Shown piece by piece: positions 62,855 to 64,000 of a stretch of DNA of 64,000 nucleotides. Under the pieces are notes generated by a model. The model was not told the DNA's origin. It saw only the letters and a list, made by a program, of their open reading frames with translations, and did no database searches. A program made the translations under genes and the position numbers. The stretch is from assembly GCA_964503475.1 (NCBI GenBank), contig CAZCZU010000006.1, positions 19,378 through 83,377 of the forward strand. Reading direction: 5' to 3'. The DNA is from CAZCZU01 sp964503475 (lineage in GTDB: Bacteria > Pseudomonadota > Zetaproteobacteria > Mariprofundales > Mariprofundaceae). Positions within the stretch are counted from its first letter, which is position 1; every line of letters begins with the position of its first letter.

Positions 62855-64000
62855 CGCTGGCGCGTGTATCGAGCATGGCGCGAATCATTGCCGCCAGCTC
62901 ACCGAAATGAAACGGCTTGTTGATCACCTGGCAAAAGGCATCCCCATTGGAAGGGTCGAGCACATGATCCTTATCATATCCGGTGGCCAGGATCACCGGC
63001 AGGGTCGCATCGATGCCACGCAGCTCGCTTAGCAGCTCCGCCCCGCCCATGCGCGGCATGATCACATCGCTGATCACCAGGGCCACCGGCTCCTCACTCC
63101 GGCGCAGCATCTCCAGCGCCTCGATACCATCGTTCGCCACCTGCACCCGATAGCCCATCTTGCCGAGCACCTGGCGCCCCACTTCGCGCAGGCTCGCCTC
63201 ATCATCGACCAGCAGCAGTGTCTCGCCCCGGCCTGTCGCGATCATCTGGCCCGTATGGTCCAGCGTCGGTTTCTGCTGCACCCCCTCCTCAAACAGGGGC
63301 AGATAGATGCGGAAGGTGGTGCCAAGGCCTTTGCGGCTCTCCAGCTCCACCGCCCCGTCGTGGGTCTGCACCGCCCCGTAGAGCATGGCCAGCCCCAGTC
63401 CCGTGCCCTTGCCCACCTCCTTGGTGGTGAAGAAGGGCTCGAAGATCTTCTCCAGGTGCGTCTCCTCGATACCGTGGCCATTGTCCTGCACACGGATCAG
63501 GGCATAGCGCTCCTCCGGCAGCTCCGGATGCCGCTGCCGGAAGCTGTCATCGGCCATGAAGGGAGAGAGTGAACAGACGATCTGCGGCGCCTCCACCCCG
63601 GCCACGGCATCGACGGCATTGTTGACCAGATTCATCATCATCTGCTGCAGCTGGGTGGCATCGCCGCGGATACAGAGCGGCTCCTCGCACAGCTCAAGGT
63701 GATAATCGATATTCTCCGGCACCGCCGTGCGATTCAGGCGATAGGACTCGCTCATGAACGCATTCAGGGTGAAGGCGCGCATCGATACCGCATCCTTGCG
63801 GGCGAAGGTGAGCAGCTGCTGCACCATCTCGGCGGCACGGTCACTGAGCAGCTCAATGTTGGCCAGCTTCTCGTCCGCCAGCGGCTGTTCGCTCAGCTCC
63901 TGGCGGGCCAGGAAGAGGTTACCCTGGATCGCCGCCAGCATGTTGTTGAAGTCGTGGGCGATACCGCTGACCAGGGTGCCGATCGCCTCCATCTTCTGCG
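62847..64000 (-). CDS. Hybrid histidine kinase with C-terminal receiver (5' end cut by window)
   Basis: The C-terminal portion of a hybrid sensor kinase; the frame is open through the right edge (the residues before MEAIGTL are QK, as in the usual QKMEAIGTL). The phospho-acceptor His is in SGIAHDFNNMLAAIQGN, the ATPase boxes are NLVNNAVDAV, DNGHGIEE and GKGTGLGLAML, and the receiver has LLVDDEASLREV, the Asp in VISDVIMPRMGG and the Lys in VINKPFHFGEL. The sensor domain is outside the window. Confidence 0.92.
   Translation of the reverse strand, partial: QKMEAIGTLVSGIAHDFNNMLAAIQGNLFLARQELSEQPLADEKLANIELLSDRAAEMVQQLLTFARKDAVSMRAFTLNAFMSESYRLNRTAVPENIDYHLELCEEPLCIRGDATQLQQMMMNLVNNAVDAVAGVEAPQIVCSLSPFMADDSFRQRHPELPEERYALIRVQDNGHGIEETHLEKIFEPFFTTKEVGKGTGLGLAMLYGAVQTHDGAVELESRKGLGTTFRIYLPLFEEGVQQKPTLDHTGQMIATGRGETLLLVDDEASLREVGRQVLGKMGYRVQVANDGIEALEMLRRSEEPVALVISDVIMPRMGGAELLSELRGIDATLPVILATGYDKDHVLDPSNGDAFCQVINKPFHFGELAAMIRAMLDTRASDA

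Overview
The window looks like the chromosome of a Gram-negative proteobacterium of roughly 60% GC. It carries LPS genes (lpxC, lptD), outer-membrane biogenesis (surA), ubiquinone synthesis (ubiG) and the proteobacterial murG-murC-murB-ddl-ftsQ-ftsA-ftsZ-lpxC order. The DUF4390-ntrY-ntrX-trkA-trkH run and the nfeD-slipin pair fit deep-branching marine or iron-oxidising lineages. A Mariprofundus-like zetaproteobacterium is my best guess, from memory of gene style only; no rRNA is present to confirm it.

Layout. 1-8.6 kb: division and cell-wall cluster, tightly coupled by ATGA overlaps, ending at a bidirectional terminator. 8.7-11.3 kb: nagZ and two orphan peptide-type ABC permeases on the minus strand. 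11.4-18.3 kb: ubiG, lptD-surA-pdxA-algH, a WrbA-like flavoprotein and a VOC protein. 18.3-27.9 kb: a histidine phosphatase, folE, a tripartite RND efflux operon, YcgN and the ABC-F protein Uup. 28-37.1 kb: nfeD-slipin, then DUF4390, an NtrY-like kinase, an NtrX-like regulator and the Trk potassium system. 37.2-43.1 kb: rnr, tRNA-Leu(CAG) with its own promoter and terminator, xerD, a TPR/cyclic-nucleotide-domain protein and citrate synthase. 43.2-47.7 kb: an interspersed repeat, a VanZ gene broken by an in-frame TGA, an M15 peptidase, a YcbB-type L,D-transpeptidase split by a frameshift, and a BASS transporter.

47.8-61.2 kb is a defence island. A type I restriction-modification system is spread out as hsdM-hsdS ... 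hsdR, with a HigBA-type pair and an IrrE-protease/PIN-domain pair between hsdS and hsdR. After hsdR come a nucleotidyltransferase/ribbon-helix-helix pair, an AbiEi/AbiEii pair, and a winged-helix/nucleotidyltransferase pair whose second gene has two frameshifts. The most unusual signal is how the cassettes sit. The HigBA pair is flanked by two copies of the hsdS 3' end (45 bp). The two cassettes after hsdR are separated by partial copies of the 3' part of an unrecognised 110-codon gene whose intact copy stands at the end of the array. This suggests toxin-antitoxin cassettes accumulating by recombination at gene 3' ends.

61.2-64 kb: an Mth938-domain protein, a lipoprotein, a Fe-S protein and a hybrid histidine kinase running off the right edge.
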